Shown in pieces: positions 27,877-36,720 of a DNA stretch of 64,000 nt. A model generated the notes under the pieces. That model saw only the letters and a program-made list of their open reading frames with translations. It had not been told where the DNA came from and searched no databases. Source of the stretch: Brachybacterium faecium DSM 4810 (GTDB lineage Bacteria > Actinomycetota > Actinomycetes > Actinomycetales > Dermabacteraceae); contig CP001643.1 of the NCBI GenBank assembly GCA_000023405.1, positions 2,170,001 to 2,234,000 of the forward strand, in the 5' to 3' direction. Numbering within the stretch: the stretch's first letter is position 1; every line of letters begins with the position of its first letter. The translations under genes were made by a program, and so were the position numbers.

Positions 27877-28419
27877 ATGACGACTCCGGCCCCGGACCCT
27901 CTCGACGCCCCGACTGCCGCTCTGGCGGCAGCTGTCCTCGAGGTGGCCCGCCACGTGGAGGAGTGGCCGCTGCCCTCGCCCCGGCTCTTCGCCCTGGCAC
28001 GCAGCGCGGAGCTCGTGGCGGCCTCGCCCTCGCTCGCGGCGCTGCTCGGCGCGGAGGCGGGCGGAACGCACGACGATCTGCACCTCACCCCCATCGATCT
28101 CGACGACGGCTCATCGACCGGCGACGGCATGCCGGTCACCGATCCGCTCGCGGTCCTCGAATCGGCGCAGTGGCCGGATCTCGCCGCCGGCGGCGCGATC
28201 GCCTGTGATCTCGCGCCCGCCGCGTGGACCGTGCGTGACGCGGAGGATGGCCGCCAGCTTCCCGCGAGGCAGTCTCTGCGGGTCGTGGTCGCGGCGCTGG
28301 CCGATGGCACCACCTGGTCGGCGGTGCATCGCGGCGACGAGGACGGCTATGTCCTCGGCGCCGCGCTGCTGCCGGAGATCTCCGAGGCGCTGGTCCAGAC
28401 CCTGCAGGCCGCCGACTGA
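27877..28419 (+). CDS. PPA1309-family protein
   Basis: Predicted soluble 180-residue protein. The EVARHVEEWPLPSPRLFALARSAEL region (in part EEWPLPSPRLFAL) and a C-terminal GDEDGYVLGAALLPEISEAL-type segment match the actinobacterial PPA1309 family, whose function is not known. The ATG at 27877 is preceded by AAGGGA at a slightly long distance. Its divergent neighbour is the UPF0182 gene. Confidence 0.8.
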   Translation: MTTPAPDPLDAPTAALAAAVLEVARHVEEWPLPSPRLFALARSAELVAASPSLAALLGAEAGGTHDDLHLTPIDLDDGSSTGDGMPVTDPLAVLESAQWPDLAAGGAIACDLAPAAWTVRDAEDGRQLPARQSLRVVVAALADGTTWSAVHRGDEDGYVLGAALLPEISEALVQTLQAAD

Positions 28420-28434
28420 GAGTCGGCGGGAGGG

Positions 28435-28956
28435 TCAGACGGCCGCGGCGAGGGAGTCGTCCTCCGTGGTCTCCTCCCCGGTGAGAGGGCTGCGGTCGGC
28501 GCCGTCCGGCCCATCGGCGTTCCCGGTCGCGGGGCCCGCTCCGCGCGGGATGATCTCGCCCGTGCCCGGGTCGACGTCCGGCGTGTCCTCGCTCCGCAGC
28601 GGCCGGCGGAAGACGGCCGTCCCGTAGGTGAGGTCGTGGCCGATGGATTCGGCCTGCAGGTTCAAGGAGTGGCGCACTGCGCCGTCATCGCCGGTCCACT
28701 CGGAGGTGTTGAGCCGCCCGGTGGCGATCAGCGGCTGACCCTTGCGCACCGAGCGCAGCACGTTCTGGGCGAGCTGACGCCGCACGAACACGGTGATGAA
28801 CTCGGTCTTCCGGTCGGCGAAGTCCTGGCTCGTGGTGTTGTAGTAGCGCCCGGTGACGGCGACGCGCACCTTCGCGGTGACGGAGCCGTCCTCCTGCGGA
28901 TGCGCGGTGGGATCGGCGGTGGCGTTGCCCATGATGATCGTCTGGATGTCCCGCAT
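28435..28956 (-). CDS. ssb: Single-stranded DNA-binding protein
   Basis: OB-fold protein of 173 residues that coats single-stranded DNA. The N-terminal 110 residues carry MGNATADP, RYYNTTSQDF, FVRRQLAQNVLRSVRKG and RLNTSEW typical of SSB; the C-terminal tail is acidic but lacks the usual DDDxPF end, finishing TTEDDSLAAAV. That suggests a specialised or second SSB rather than the one coupled to rpsF/rplI. The ATG at 28956 has GGAAGG upstream. Confidence 0.85.
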   Translation of the reverse strand: MRDIQTIIMGNATADPTAHPQEDGSVTAKVRVAVTGRYYNTTSQDFADRKTEFITVFVRRQLAQNVLRSVRKGQPLIATGRLNTSEWTGDDGAVRHSLNLQAESIGHDLTYGTAVFRRPLRSEDTPDVDPGTGEIIPRGAGPATGNADGPDGADRSPLTGEETTEDDSLAAAV

Positions 28957-29121
28957 GGCGGTGTCCTTCCTGAACGGCCGGGACTGCCCGGCGTCGGCTC
29001 CTTGCCGATGCCTCTCAGCGTTGCCGGAGCGGTCCTGCCCTGCCAGCGCAGGGCGGCGGCTGTGGAGGACCGGGCGCTGTGGAGGAACGGTGGGTCCGCG
29101 CTGCGGGCCCGGGACAGCGAA

Positions 29122-29153
29122 GCGGCCGGCCCCTCCGTGGAGGGACCGGCCGC
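29122..29153 (-). terminator. Terminator after sodA
   Basis: A 15-bp stem with one mismatch (GCGGCCGG at 29122-29129 with CCGGCCGC at 29146-29153, inner arms CCCTCC/GGAGGG) lies about 50 nt past the sodA stop on the minus strand. Confidence 0.6.
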
Positions 29154-29201
29154 CGAGAATCTCCGCGCCGGGTGCCGGACGCTGCCGGAGCGAGATCTCG
29201 C

Positions 29202-29831
29202 TCAGGCCTGCGGGACGACCAGCCCGGACGCGCTCGAGCGCGCGGCCTCGAAACGCGCCTGGACATCCGCCCAGTTCACGATGTTCCAGATCGCCTTGAC
29301 GTAATCCGCCTTCACGTTCTGGTAGTCCAGGTAGAACGCGTGCTCCCACATGTCCAGCTGGAACAGCGGGATCGTCGCGACCGGCACACCGTTCTGCTGA
29401 TCGTAGAACTGCTCGATCACCAGGTTCCCGCCGATCGGCTCATAGGCGAGCACCGCCCAGCCCGAGCCCTGGATCCCCAGCGCCGCCGCGGTGAAGTGAT
29501 CGCGGAACTTGTCGAACGAGCCGAAGAACTCGTCGATCGCCTGCGCCAGCTCACCGGTGGGCTTGTCGCCGCCCTCCGGGGAGAGGTTCTTCCAGAAGAT
29601 CGAGTGGTTCGTGTGACCACCGAGGTTGAACGCCAGATCCTTCGAGAACTGGTTCACCGTCGAGAAGTCACCGGACTCCCGCGCCGCCGCGAGCTTCTCC
29701 AGCGCCGTGTTCGCACCCTTCACATAGGTCGCATGATGCTTGGAGTGATGCAGCTCCATGATCTTCCCGGAGATCGAGGGATCCAGCGCCCCGTAGTCGT
29801 AGTCGAGATCAGGAAGCGTGTACTCCGCCAT
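29202..29831 (-). CDS. sodA: Superoxide dismutase, Fe/Mn type
   Basis: Dismutates superoxide. The 209-residue protein contains the metal ligands and neighbours of the Fe/Mn family: [13 protein letters not shown] (first His), [11 protein letters not shown] (second His) and [11 protein letters not shown] (Asp and third His); the GGG/G residues favour the Mn or cambialistic type. The ATG at 29831 follows AAGGGATGA. It has its own terminator and is divergent from lhr. Confidence 0.95.
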   Translation of the reverse strand: MAEYTLPDLDYDYGALDPSISGKIMELHHSKHHATYVKGANTALEKLAAARESGDFSTVNQFSKDLAFNLGGHTNHSIFWKNLSPEGGDKPTGELAQAIDEFFGSFDKFRDHFTAAALGIQGSGWAVLAYEPIGGNLVIEQFYDQQNGVPVATIPLFQLDMWEHAFYLDYQNVKADYVKAIWNIVNWADVQARFEAARSSASGLVVPQA

Positions 29832-29895
29832 GTGGATCATCCCTTCGTCGTGGTGAGCGCGGGACCCGCCGATGCGGGAACCGCCGTGCGTCCAT

Positions 29896-29924
29896 CCTGC
29901 CACGCGGCGACGCATCGTGGCAGG
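29896..29924. promoter_or_regulatory. Inverted repeat between sodA and lhr
   Basis: CCTGCCACG (29896-29904) and CGTGGCAGG (29916-29924) form a perfect 9-bp inverted repeat with 11 nt between, midway in the sodA/lhr divergent region. It could be an operator for either gene; no regulator is assigned. Confidence 0.4.
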
Positions 29925-29983
29925 GTGCGGCCCCGCAGCGCCGTCACGAGGGCTCTGCCCGGCGCGCTGTCGGCGGGCCGGTC

Positions 29984-29989
29984 CACAAT
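29984..29989 (+). promoter_or_regulatory. -10 box (CACAAT), probable leaderless promoter of lhr
   Basis: The hexamer ends 6 nt before the ATG at 29996 and no ribosome binding site is seen. Confidence 0.45.
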
Positions 29990-29995
29990 GGTGCG

Positions 29996-32900
29996 ATGGC
30001 CATGACCCGCCAGGCGCTCCCGTCCTCCTTCTCCCCCGCCACGGCGCGGTGGTTCGAGGAATCGTTCGATGCGCCCACCCCCGCGCAGGCCGCGGCGTGG
30101 GAGGCCATCGACCGTGGGGACGACACGCTCGTGGTCGCCCCCACCGGCTCGGGCAAGACCCTCGCCGCCTTCCTCACCGCGATCGATCGCCTGGCCTCTG
30201 GCCCGGCGCCAGCCGACCGACCGTCAGGTCCGGGCCGCGCCGCGGCGGGGCCCGGACGGGGCGGAGAGCGCGGAGGCGGCGCAGGGCGTGGACGCCGCAG
30301 CACGAGCGTCCTGTACATCTCGCCGCTGAAGGCCCTCGGCGTCGACGTCGAACGCAACCTGACCTCCCCTCTCGTGGGCACGGCCCGCACCGCCGAGAGC
30401 CTCGGCGAGGTGCGCCGTCCCCTGAGCGTGGGGGTGCGCACGGGGGACACCCCCGCCGCCGAGCGGCGACGGCTCGTGACCCATCCCCCGGACATCCTCA
30501 TCACCACCCCCGAGTCGCTGTTCCTCATGCTCACCTCCCAGGCGCGGGAGACGCTGCGCGGGGTGGAGACGGTGATCCTCGACGAGGTGCACGCCGTCGC
30601 GGGCGGCAAGCGGGGCGTGCACCTCGCGCTGTCCCTCGCCCGGCTCGACGCCCTGCTGGAGGCGCCGGCGCAGCGCATCGGTCTCTCCGCGACGGTGGAA
30701 CCGGTGGAGGAGGTCGCCGCCTTCCTCACCGGCTCGGGACGCTCCCGCGAGGTGACGGTGGTGCGGCCCGAGTCCACCAAGCGCTGGGACATCACGGTCA
30801 CGCTGCCCGTGGCGGACCTGCAGTCCATCGAACCTCCCGCCGATGCGGTCGACGACGAGGACGTCACCGGCACGGTCTGGCCGCACGTCGAGCGGGCGGT
30901 GCTCGAGCGCGTCCTCGCGCATCGCTCCACCATCGTGTTCACCAACTCCCGCAGCCAGGCCGAGCGCCTCACCGGCAAGCTGAACCGTCTGCACGCCCGT
31001 CGGGTCGCGGTCGACGCGGCCGCCGGGGCGCCGTCGGCGGACTCTGCGCGCGCCGGCGCGTCCTCCTCGGGCTCCGCGGGCGCGGGAGGCGCGGGAGAGG
31101 AGGACGGCACCGAGGGCGAGGACATCGCCCGCGCCCACCACGGCTCGATGTCCAAGGAGGTGCGCGCCGGGATCGAGGAGCAGCTGAAATCCGGCGCGCT
31201 GCGCTGCGTGGTGGCGACCTCCTCCCTCGAGCTGGGCATCGACATGGGCGCCGTGGACCTGGTGCTGCAGGTGGCCGCGCCGATGTCTGTCTCGAGCCTG
31301 CTGCAGCGGGTGGGGCGTGCCGGGCACGACGTCGGCGCCGTCTCCACCGGCTCGCTGCATCCGCTGCACGCCGCGGACGTGCTGCGCTCCGCCGTCGCGG
31401 TGCAGGAGGCGGTCGCGGGGAGGATCGAACCGCTCGCGGTGCCGCGCAACGCCCTGGACGTGCTCGCCCAGCACACCGTCTCGGCCGCGGCGATGGACGA
31501 CCTGCAGGTCGATGAGTGGTTCGACCTGGTCCGCACCGCACATCCCTACCGCGCGCTGCCCCGCTCCGCCTTCGACCAGACGATCGATCTGCTCGCCGGT
31601 CGGTATCCCTCGACCGATTTCTCCGAGCTGCGGCCCCGCCTGGTCCACGACCACGACACGGGGATCCTCACGGCCCGCCCGGGCGCTCAGCGCCTCGCGG
31701 TCACCAGCGGCGGCACGATCCCGGATCGGGGCCTGTACCCGGTGCACCTGGTGGCCGGGGACGACGACTCCCAGCCGCGCCGGGTCGGGGAGCTCGACGA
31801 GGAGATGGTCTACGAGTCGCGGCGCGGGGACGTGATCACGCTGGGCACCACCAGCTGGAGGATCGAGGAGATCACCGCCTCCCGGGTGACCGTCTCCCCC
31901 GCCTTCGGCCTCTCCGGCCGCATCCCCTTCTGGCACGGCGACGGGGACGGTCGCCCCGCGAGCCTCGGCCGTGCGATCGCCTCGGCGCAGTCCGAGCTCG
32001 CGAGCCTCCCGCGCCCCGAGGCCGAGGACCGGCTCGGCACGCTGGGACTGGACTCCGATGCGCGCACGGTGCTGCTGGACCACCTGGCCGAGCAGCAGCA
32101 CGCGACCGGCACCGTCCCGGGGCCGCAGCAGCTGGTGGTCGAGCGATTCCTCGACGAGCTCGGCGACTGGCGGGTGGTGCTGCACTGCGCGCTCGGGCAG
32201 CGGATCACCGGGCCCTGGGCGCTCGCGGTCGGGGCCCGGGTCCAGGAGCGGTACGGGCTGGACGGCCAGGCGATGGCCGCCGACGACGGGATCGTGCTGC
32301 GCATCCCCCACGGCGAGCAGCCACCGGGGGCGGATCTGTTCGTGTTCACCCCCGAGGAGATCGAGCAGGAGGTGCGCCGGCTCGTCGGCTCCTCCGCCCT
32401 GTTCGCCGCCCGCTTCCGCGAGTGCGCGGCGCGCGCCCTGCTGCTGCCGAGGCGGGACCCGACGCAGCGCTCCCCGCTGTGGCAGCAGCGCCAGCGCTCC
32501 TCCCACCTGCTCGAGGTGGCCCGCCCGCACCCGGACTTCCCGATCATGCTGGAAGCCGCCCGGGAGTGCCTGCAGGACGTCTACGACCTGCCCGCCCTGG
32601 TGGAGCTGATGGAGCAGATCGGGCGTCGGCGCCTCGAGGTGCGGGAGGTGGAGACCCCGGCGCCCTCCCCTTTCGCCCGCTCGCTGCTGTTCGGGTATCT
32701 CGCGCAGTTCATCTACGACGGCGACGCCCCGCTGGCCGAACGCCGCACCGCCGCGCTCGCCCTGGACCAGTCGCTGCTGGCCGAGCTCCTGGGCTCGGTG
32801 AGCCTGCGCGAGCTGCTGGACGCCGAGGTGATCGCCGAGGTCGAGCAGCAGCTGCAGGGGCTCACCGCACAGCGGGCGCTGCGCGGCGGCGAACAGATCG

Positions 32901-34801
32901 CCGATGCGCTGCGCCGGCTCGGCCCGCTCACCGCGGACGATCTCTCACGCCGCACGGCAGAGGGGGTGGACCTCGAGGCGGAGCTCGAACAGCTGACCCG
33001 GGCACGCCGGATCATCAGCGTGCGCCTCGCCGGGCGGGAGCACGTCGCGGCGGTCGAGGACGCCGGCCTGCTGCGCGATGCGCTCGGGACGGCGCTGCCG
33101 CCCGGCCTTCCCCAGGCGCACCTGGCACCGGTGGACCGGGCGGTCCCCCAGCTGCTGGCCCGCTGGGCGCGGGGCCGGGGACCGTTCCCGGCCGCCGACG
33201 CGGTGGAGGCCTTCGGCCTGGCCCCCGGCGTCGCCCGCGGCACGCTCGAGCAGCTCACCGCAGAACGGGTGCTCCAGCAGGGCGAGTTCACCCCGGGTCG
33301 GGACGGCGAGGAATGGGTCGAGGCGGAGGTGCTGCGGCGCATCCGGCGGGCGAGCCTGGCCGCCTCGCGGCGCGAGATCGCGCCGGTGCCGGGCCCGGTG
33401 TATGCGCGGTTCCTCGGGCAGTGGCAGCACCTGGCCGGTCGCCGCGCGGACGGCCGACGCGACCGCCCCACCTGGCGGGACCGGGACGGTCTGCTGTCGG
33501 TGGTCGATCAGCTCACGGGCGTGTCTCTGCCGCTGTCGGCCTGGGAATCCCAGGTGCTGCCCGCCCGGCTGCCGGACGTGACCCCGGCGCTGCTGGATGC
33601 GGCCTTCGCCTCCGGTGAGCTGGTGTGGACCGGGCATGGCCGGCTCGGCGCGGAGGACGGCTGGATCCGGCTCCACCTCGCGGAGGCGCTGCCGCTCGGC
33701 CTCGATGCCTCCGCGCTCGAGGAGGCGGCGGCCTCGCTCACCGAGGGCTCCACGGCCGCGCGGCTGCTCGCCCTGCTGCGCGGCACCCCCGGCGCGCTGC
33801 GACACGGGCAGATCCTCACCGCGCTGGCGGACGAGGGCGAAGCCCTCGCACCGCCGGCCGTGCACGAGGCCCTGTGGGACCTCGCCTTCTCGGGCCTGAT
33901 CACCAATGATTCCTTCGAGGCGCTGCGCAGCTACTCACGCGGCCCGGCATCGAGCCGCGGCTCCCGCGCGGCGGGACGCTCGCGGCCCCTGACGCGTCGG
34001 GGCGCGGCCCGGCTCTCGGCGGCGATGATGCGCCAGGGCGCGGCCAGCGTCTCCGAGCTGGCGGAGGGGCCGGTCGGTGCCGGTCGCTGGTCCGCGGTGC
34101 GGGTGGAGCCGGTGGATCCGGCCGCCCGCGCGGCGGCCCTCGCGACACTGCTGCTGGACCGGCACGGCGTGGTCACCCGCGGCGCGATGGACGTCGAGGA
34201 CATCCCCGGCGGTTTCGCCGCGGTGTACCGGGTGCTCGCCATGCTCGAGGAGAACGGCAGCTGCCGGCGCGGCTATTTCGTCGACGGGCTCGGCGCCTCG
34301 CAGTTCGCCCCGGTCGAGGCGGTCGATCGCCTGCGCGATCGGTGCCATGACGCGGAGGCCGCTCCCGGCCCGGCGGAGAGCCCCGGCGGGGGCGGTGCGG
34401 ACGCGACCACCGTGGCCCTGGCCGTCACCGACCCCGCGAACCCCTATGGCGCGGCGCTACCCTGGCCGGAGCTGACGATCCCGCCGCCGGAAGGCGCGAC
34501 GGTGCGTCCCGCGCGGCGCGCCGGTGCGCTCGTGCTGCTGCGGGACGGGCATGTGCGCGCGGTCGTGGACAAGGGGGCCAAGCACCTGCTGTGGTGGGCC
34601 GAGGAGAGCGCGAGGGACGAGGTCGCCGCGCAGCTCGTGCGGGCGATCGCCGAGGAGTCGCGCCTGCCGCAGCTGCGGATCGAGCGGATCAACGGCCACG
34701 GCATCGACAGCGCACCGGTGGCCGAGATCGCCCGGGCGCTCGTGGACGCCGGCTGCTATCGCTCCCCGCGGTCGCTCCGCCTGCGCGCCGGGGATCGCTG
34801 A
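29996..34801 (+). CDS. lhr: Lhr-type DEAD/DEAH-box helicase
   Basis: Large ATP-dependent 3'-5' DNA/RNA helicase linked to DNA repair. The 1601-residue length is the long actinobacterial Lhr. Visible motifs are [11 protein letters not shown] (Walker A, about residue 46), DEVH (Walker B), SATV (motif III), and RVGRAGHD (motif VI), followed by winged-helix and a long C-terminal region. Two Gly/Ala/Arg-rich insertions occur near residues 68-100 and 340-375, absent from the core family as I remember it. Its stop overlaps the start of nei2 (TGATG), a pairing known from mycobacteria. Confidence 0.93.
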   Translation: MAMTRQALPSSFSPATARWFEESFDAPTPAQAAAWEAIDRGDDTLVVAPTGSGKTLAAFLTAIDRLASGPAPADRPSGPGRAAAGPGRGGERGGGAGRGRRSTSVLYISPLKALGVDVERNLTSPLVGTARTAESLGEVRRPLSVGVRTGDTPAAERRRLVTHPPDILITTPESLFLMLTSQARETLRGVETVILDEVHAVAGGKRGVHLALSLARLDALLEAPAQRIGLSATVEPVEEVAAFLTGSGRSREVTVVRPESTKRWDITVTLPVADLQSIEPPADAVDDEDVTGTVWPHVERAVLERVLAHRSTIVFTNSRSQAERLTGKLNRLHARRVAVDAAAGAPSADSARAGASSSGSAGAGGAGEEDGTEGEDIARAHHGSMSKEVRAGIEEQLKSGALRCVVATSSLELGIDMGAVDLVLQVAAPMSVSSLLQRVGRAGHDVGAVSTGSLHPLHAADVLRSAVAVQEAVAGRIEPLAVPRNALDVLAQHTVSAAAMDDLQVDEWFDLVRTAHPYRALPRSAFDQTIDLLAGRYPSTDFSELRPRLVHDHDTGILTARPGAQRLAVTSGGTIPDRGLYPVHLVAGDDDSQPRRVGELDEEMVYESRRGDVITLGTTSWRIEEITASRVTVSPAFGLSGRIPFWHGDGDGRPASLGRAIASAQSELASLPRPEAEDRLGTLGLDSDARTVLLDHLAEQQHATGTVPGPQQLVVERFLDELGDWRVVLHCALGQRITGPWALAVGARVQERYGLDGQAMAADDGIVLRIPHGEQPPGADLFVFTPEEIEQEVRRLVGSSALFAARFRECAARALLLPRRDPTQRSPLWQQRQRSSHLLEVARPHPDFPIMLEAARECLQDVYDLPALVELMEQIGRRRLEVREVETPAPSPFARSLLFGYLAQFIYDGDAPLAERRTAALALDQSLLAELLGSVSLRELLDAEVIAEVEQQLQGLTAQRALRGGEQIADALRRLGPLTADDLSRRTAEGVDLEAELEQLTRARRIISVRLAGREHVAAVEDAGLLRDALGTALPPGLPQAHLAPVDRAVPQLLARWARGRGPFPAADAVEAFGLAPGVARGTLEQLTAERVLQQGEFTPGRDGEEWVEAEVLRRIRRASLAASRREIAPVPGPVYARFLGQWQHLAGRRADGRRDRPTWRDRDGLLSVVDQLTGVSLPLSAWESQVLPARLPDVTPALLDAAFASGELVWTGHGRLGAEDGWIRLHLAEALPLGLDASALEEAAASLTEGSTAARLLALLRGTPGALRHGQILTALADEGEALAPPAVHEALWDLAFSGLITNDSFEALRSYSRGPASSRGSRAAGRSRPLTRRGAARLSAAMMRQGAASVSELAEGPVGAGRWSAVRVEPVDPAARAAALATLLLDRHGVVTRGAMDVEDIPGGFAAVYRVLAMLEENGSCRRGYFVDGLGASQFAPVEAVDRLRDRCHDAEAAPGPAESPGGGGADATTVALAVTDPANPYGAALPWPELTIPPPEGATVRPARRAGALVLLRDGHVRAVVDKGAKHLLWWAEESARDEVAAQLVRAIAEESRLPQLRIERINGHGIDSAPVAEIARALVDAGCYRSPRSLRLRAGDR

Positions 34802-35688
34802 TGCCGGAGGGGGACACCGTCGCCCGGCAGTGCCGGATCCTGCACGAGGCCCTCGCCGGGGCCACGCTCACCGGGTGCGATCTGCGGGTGCCGCGCGCCG
34901 CGACGGCGGATCTCGTCGGCTGGTGCGTGCAGGAGGTGCGCCCGCGCGGCAAGCATCTGCTGCTGCGGCTGCTCCCGCCCTCCCCCGGAGCGGTCCCGCT
35001 GACGCTGCACACGCATCTCATGATGGACGGGATCTGGCACGTCGACGGCAGGGCGCTGCGTTCGAGCGACACCAGCGCAGGGCCCCGCCCCGCCGCCACG
35101 ATCCGTGCCGTGCTCACCGCCCGCCATGAGGACGGTCGCCAGACGCGGGCGATCGCATATGACGTGAAGCAGGTGCGCCTGGTGCGCACGGCCGACGAGG
35201 ACTCGCTCGTGGGCCACCTCGGCCCGGATCTGCTGGATCCGCTGTGGGACGACGCCCACCGGGAACGGGCGGTGCAGAACCTCGCCGCCGAGCCGGAGCG
35301 AGAGATCGGCCTCGCTCTGCTCGATCAGCGCAACCTCGCCGGGATCGGCAACATCTACCGCAGCGAACTGTGCTTCCTGCGCCGCGTCCACCCCGCCGCG
35401 CCGACCGGGAGCGCGGGTGATCTGCGCGGGTTCGTCGACCTCGCGCACCGGCTGCTGGTGCTGAACCAGGACCGGGCCGTGCGGGTCACCACCGGCGGGA
35501 TGCTGGGCCGGGACGGAGACCTGTGGGTCTACGGCCGCGGAGGCCGGCAGTGCCGCCGCTGCCGCGCCCGGATCCAGCGCGGCGAGCTCGGCGACCCGCG
35601 TCTGGAGGGCACCGAGCCCCGCGTGCTGTGGTTCTGCCCGCGCTGCCAGGTGGGCCCGGGAGCACCGGCCCGCGGGACAGGTCGGTAG
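34801..35688 (+). CDS. nei2: DNA glycosylase/AP lyase, endonuclease VIII type
   Basis: Base-excision repair enzyme of 295 residues removing oxidised bases. The mature N-terminus PEGD (catalytic Pro2 and Glu3 after Met removal) is of the Nei type, the helix-two-turn-helix reads QRNLAGIGNIYRSE, and a C-terminal zinc finger has CRRC and CPRC. The ATG overlaps the lhr stop, so helicase and glycosylase are translated together, which supports a joint role in DNA repair. Confidence 0.92.
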   Translation: MPEGDTVARQCRILHEALAGATLTGCDLRVPRAATADLVGWCVQEVRPRGKHLLLRLLPPSPGAVPLTLHTHLMMDGIWHVDGRALRSSDTSAGPRPAATIRAVLTARHEDGRQTRAIAYDVKQVRLVRTADEDSLVGHLGPDLLDPLWDDAHRERAVQNLAAEPEREIGLALLDQRNLAGIGNIYRSELCFLRRVHPAAPTGSAGDLRGFVDLAHRLLVLNQDRAVRVTTGGMLGRDGDLWVYGRGGRQCRRCRARIQRGELGDPRLEGTEPRVLWFCPRCQVGPGAPARGTGR

Positions 35689-35750
35689 ACTCTCCCAGGC
35701 ACCTCGCTCCGATCCCGGCCCGGCCGGCGATCGCGGCCCGAGGCGCCCCA

Positions 35751-35823
<73 letters not shown>

Positions 35824-35854
35824 CCCTTCACCACCAGCGCACCAGGAGTTCCGC

Positions 35855-36124
35855 TTGATCCTGAAGGTCCTCACGTTCGGCACGATCGCGCTGCTGCTCC
35901 TGCTGCGGCTGGCGCGCACCCCCTTCGGGGCACGCCTGCTGGGCCTCTCGCAGCGGGTGCTGGGGATCGTGTTCCTGGCGGCGCTGCTGCTCGCCGGTGT
36001 GCTCGCCGTCGTGTTCGAGCAGTGGATCCTGCTCGCCGTGGTGGTGATCCTGCTGGTGATCAGCGGGATCGAGGAGCTCAGAGCTCGCGGCCGTGCGCGG
36101 AGGAGCCCTCGTTCCACGCGGTGA
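35855..36124 (+). CDS. Small membrane protein, two helices
   Basis: Predicted 89-residue membrane protein with hydrophobic segments at about residues 5-19 and 32-70 (the second long enough for two helices) and a basic C-terminal tail (RARGRARRSPRSTR). No family recognised. It starts at TTG 35855 with AGGAG 6 nt upstream, 31 nt after the tRNA. Its last 47 nt overlap the 3' end of the convergent thioesterase gene. Confidence 0.55.
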   Translation: MILKVLTFGTIALLLLLRLARTPFGARLLGLSQRVLGIVFLAALLLAGVLAVVFEQWILLAVVVILLVISGIEELRARGRARRSPRSTR

Positions 36125-36605
36125 CCCACTCGGGCACCACCAGGTGCTCCGGCACCGGTCCCGCCAGCTCCAGCACGTCCTCCATGGGCACCGAACCTCC
36201 GGACGTGCGCAGGAAGCGGGCGCGCACGATCGCATCGGCCACCACGGTCCCGCCGCGGCGGAACACCTGCTCCATGTAGATCCAGCGCTCGTCGTGCCCG
36301 ATGACGCGCGAGGCGAGGTCGAAGCGCTGCCACAGCAGCAGCGAGCGGCGGTAGGTGATGCTCTGTCCGGCCACCACCGGGTACCAGCCGCGCGCGCTGA
36401 TGCGCTGCCAGAACCGGGAACGGACCATGAGATCCATCCTCCCCAGGTCCATCAGCGTGAGATAGCGGCCGTTGTTCATGTGCCGCTGCACGTCCAGATC
36501 CCCGGGGTTCACGCGGAAGGTCACGTGCGAGGTGTCTCAGATGCTCAGCCGGCTGCGCCGACGCACACGCAGCATGAACAGCAGCAGTCGGAAGTACAGG
36601 TTCAC
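36078..36605 (-). pseudogene. Hotdog-fold acyl-CoA thioesterase gene interrupted by TGA
   Basis: The frame from GTG 36605 has a good ribosome binding site (GGAGG about 6 nt upstream) and encodes the usual N-terminus of this family (MNLYFRLLLFML, RRRSRLSI), then meets TGA at 36537-36539 (codon 23). The same frame continues with DTSHVTFRVNPGDLDVQRH and HMNNGRYLTLMDLGRMD, the conserved hotdog start, to a normal end at 36078. A single TGG-to-TGA change (Trp) would explain it. Restart at GTG 36524 could give a 148-residue protein lacking the membrane-proximal helix. So the gene is probably broken, or makes a shortened product. Confidence 0.7.
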
Positions 36606-36708
36606 GCAGGGTCCTCCAGACGTTCGCACCGTCTCGTCGATGAGAGCGGGTGACTGAAGGGTAACCGGCGATGCGGCGCCCCCTCGGCCCCCTCGCGCGC
36701 ACCCGCGC

Positions 36709-36714
36709 TAGTGT
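36709..36714 (+). promoter_or_regulatory. -10 box (TAGTGT), probable leaderless promoter of orn-AGE
   Basis: The hexamer ends 6 nt before the GTG at 36721; no ribosome binding site is seen. Confidence 0.5.
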
Positions 36715-36720
36715 GGTCCG

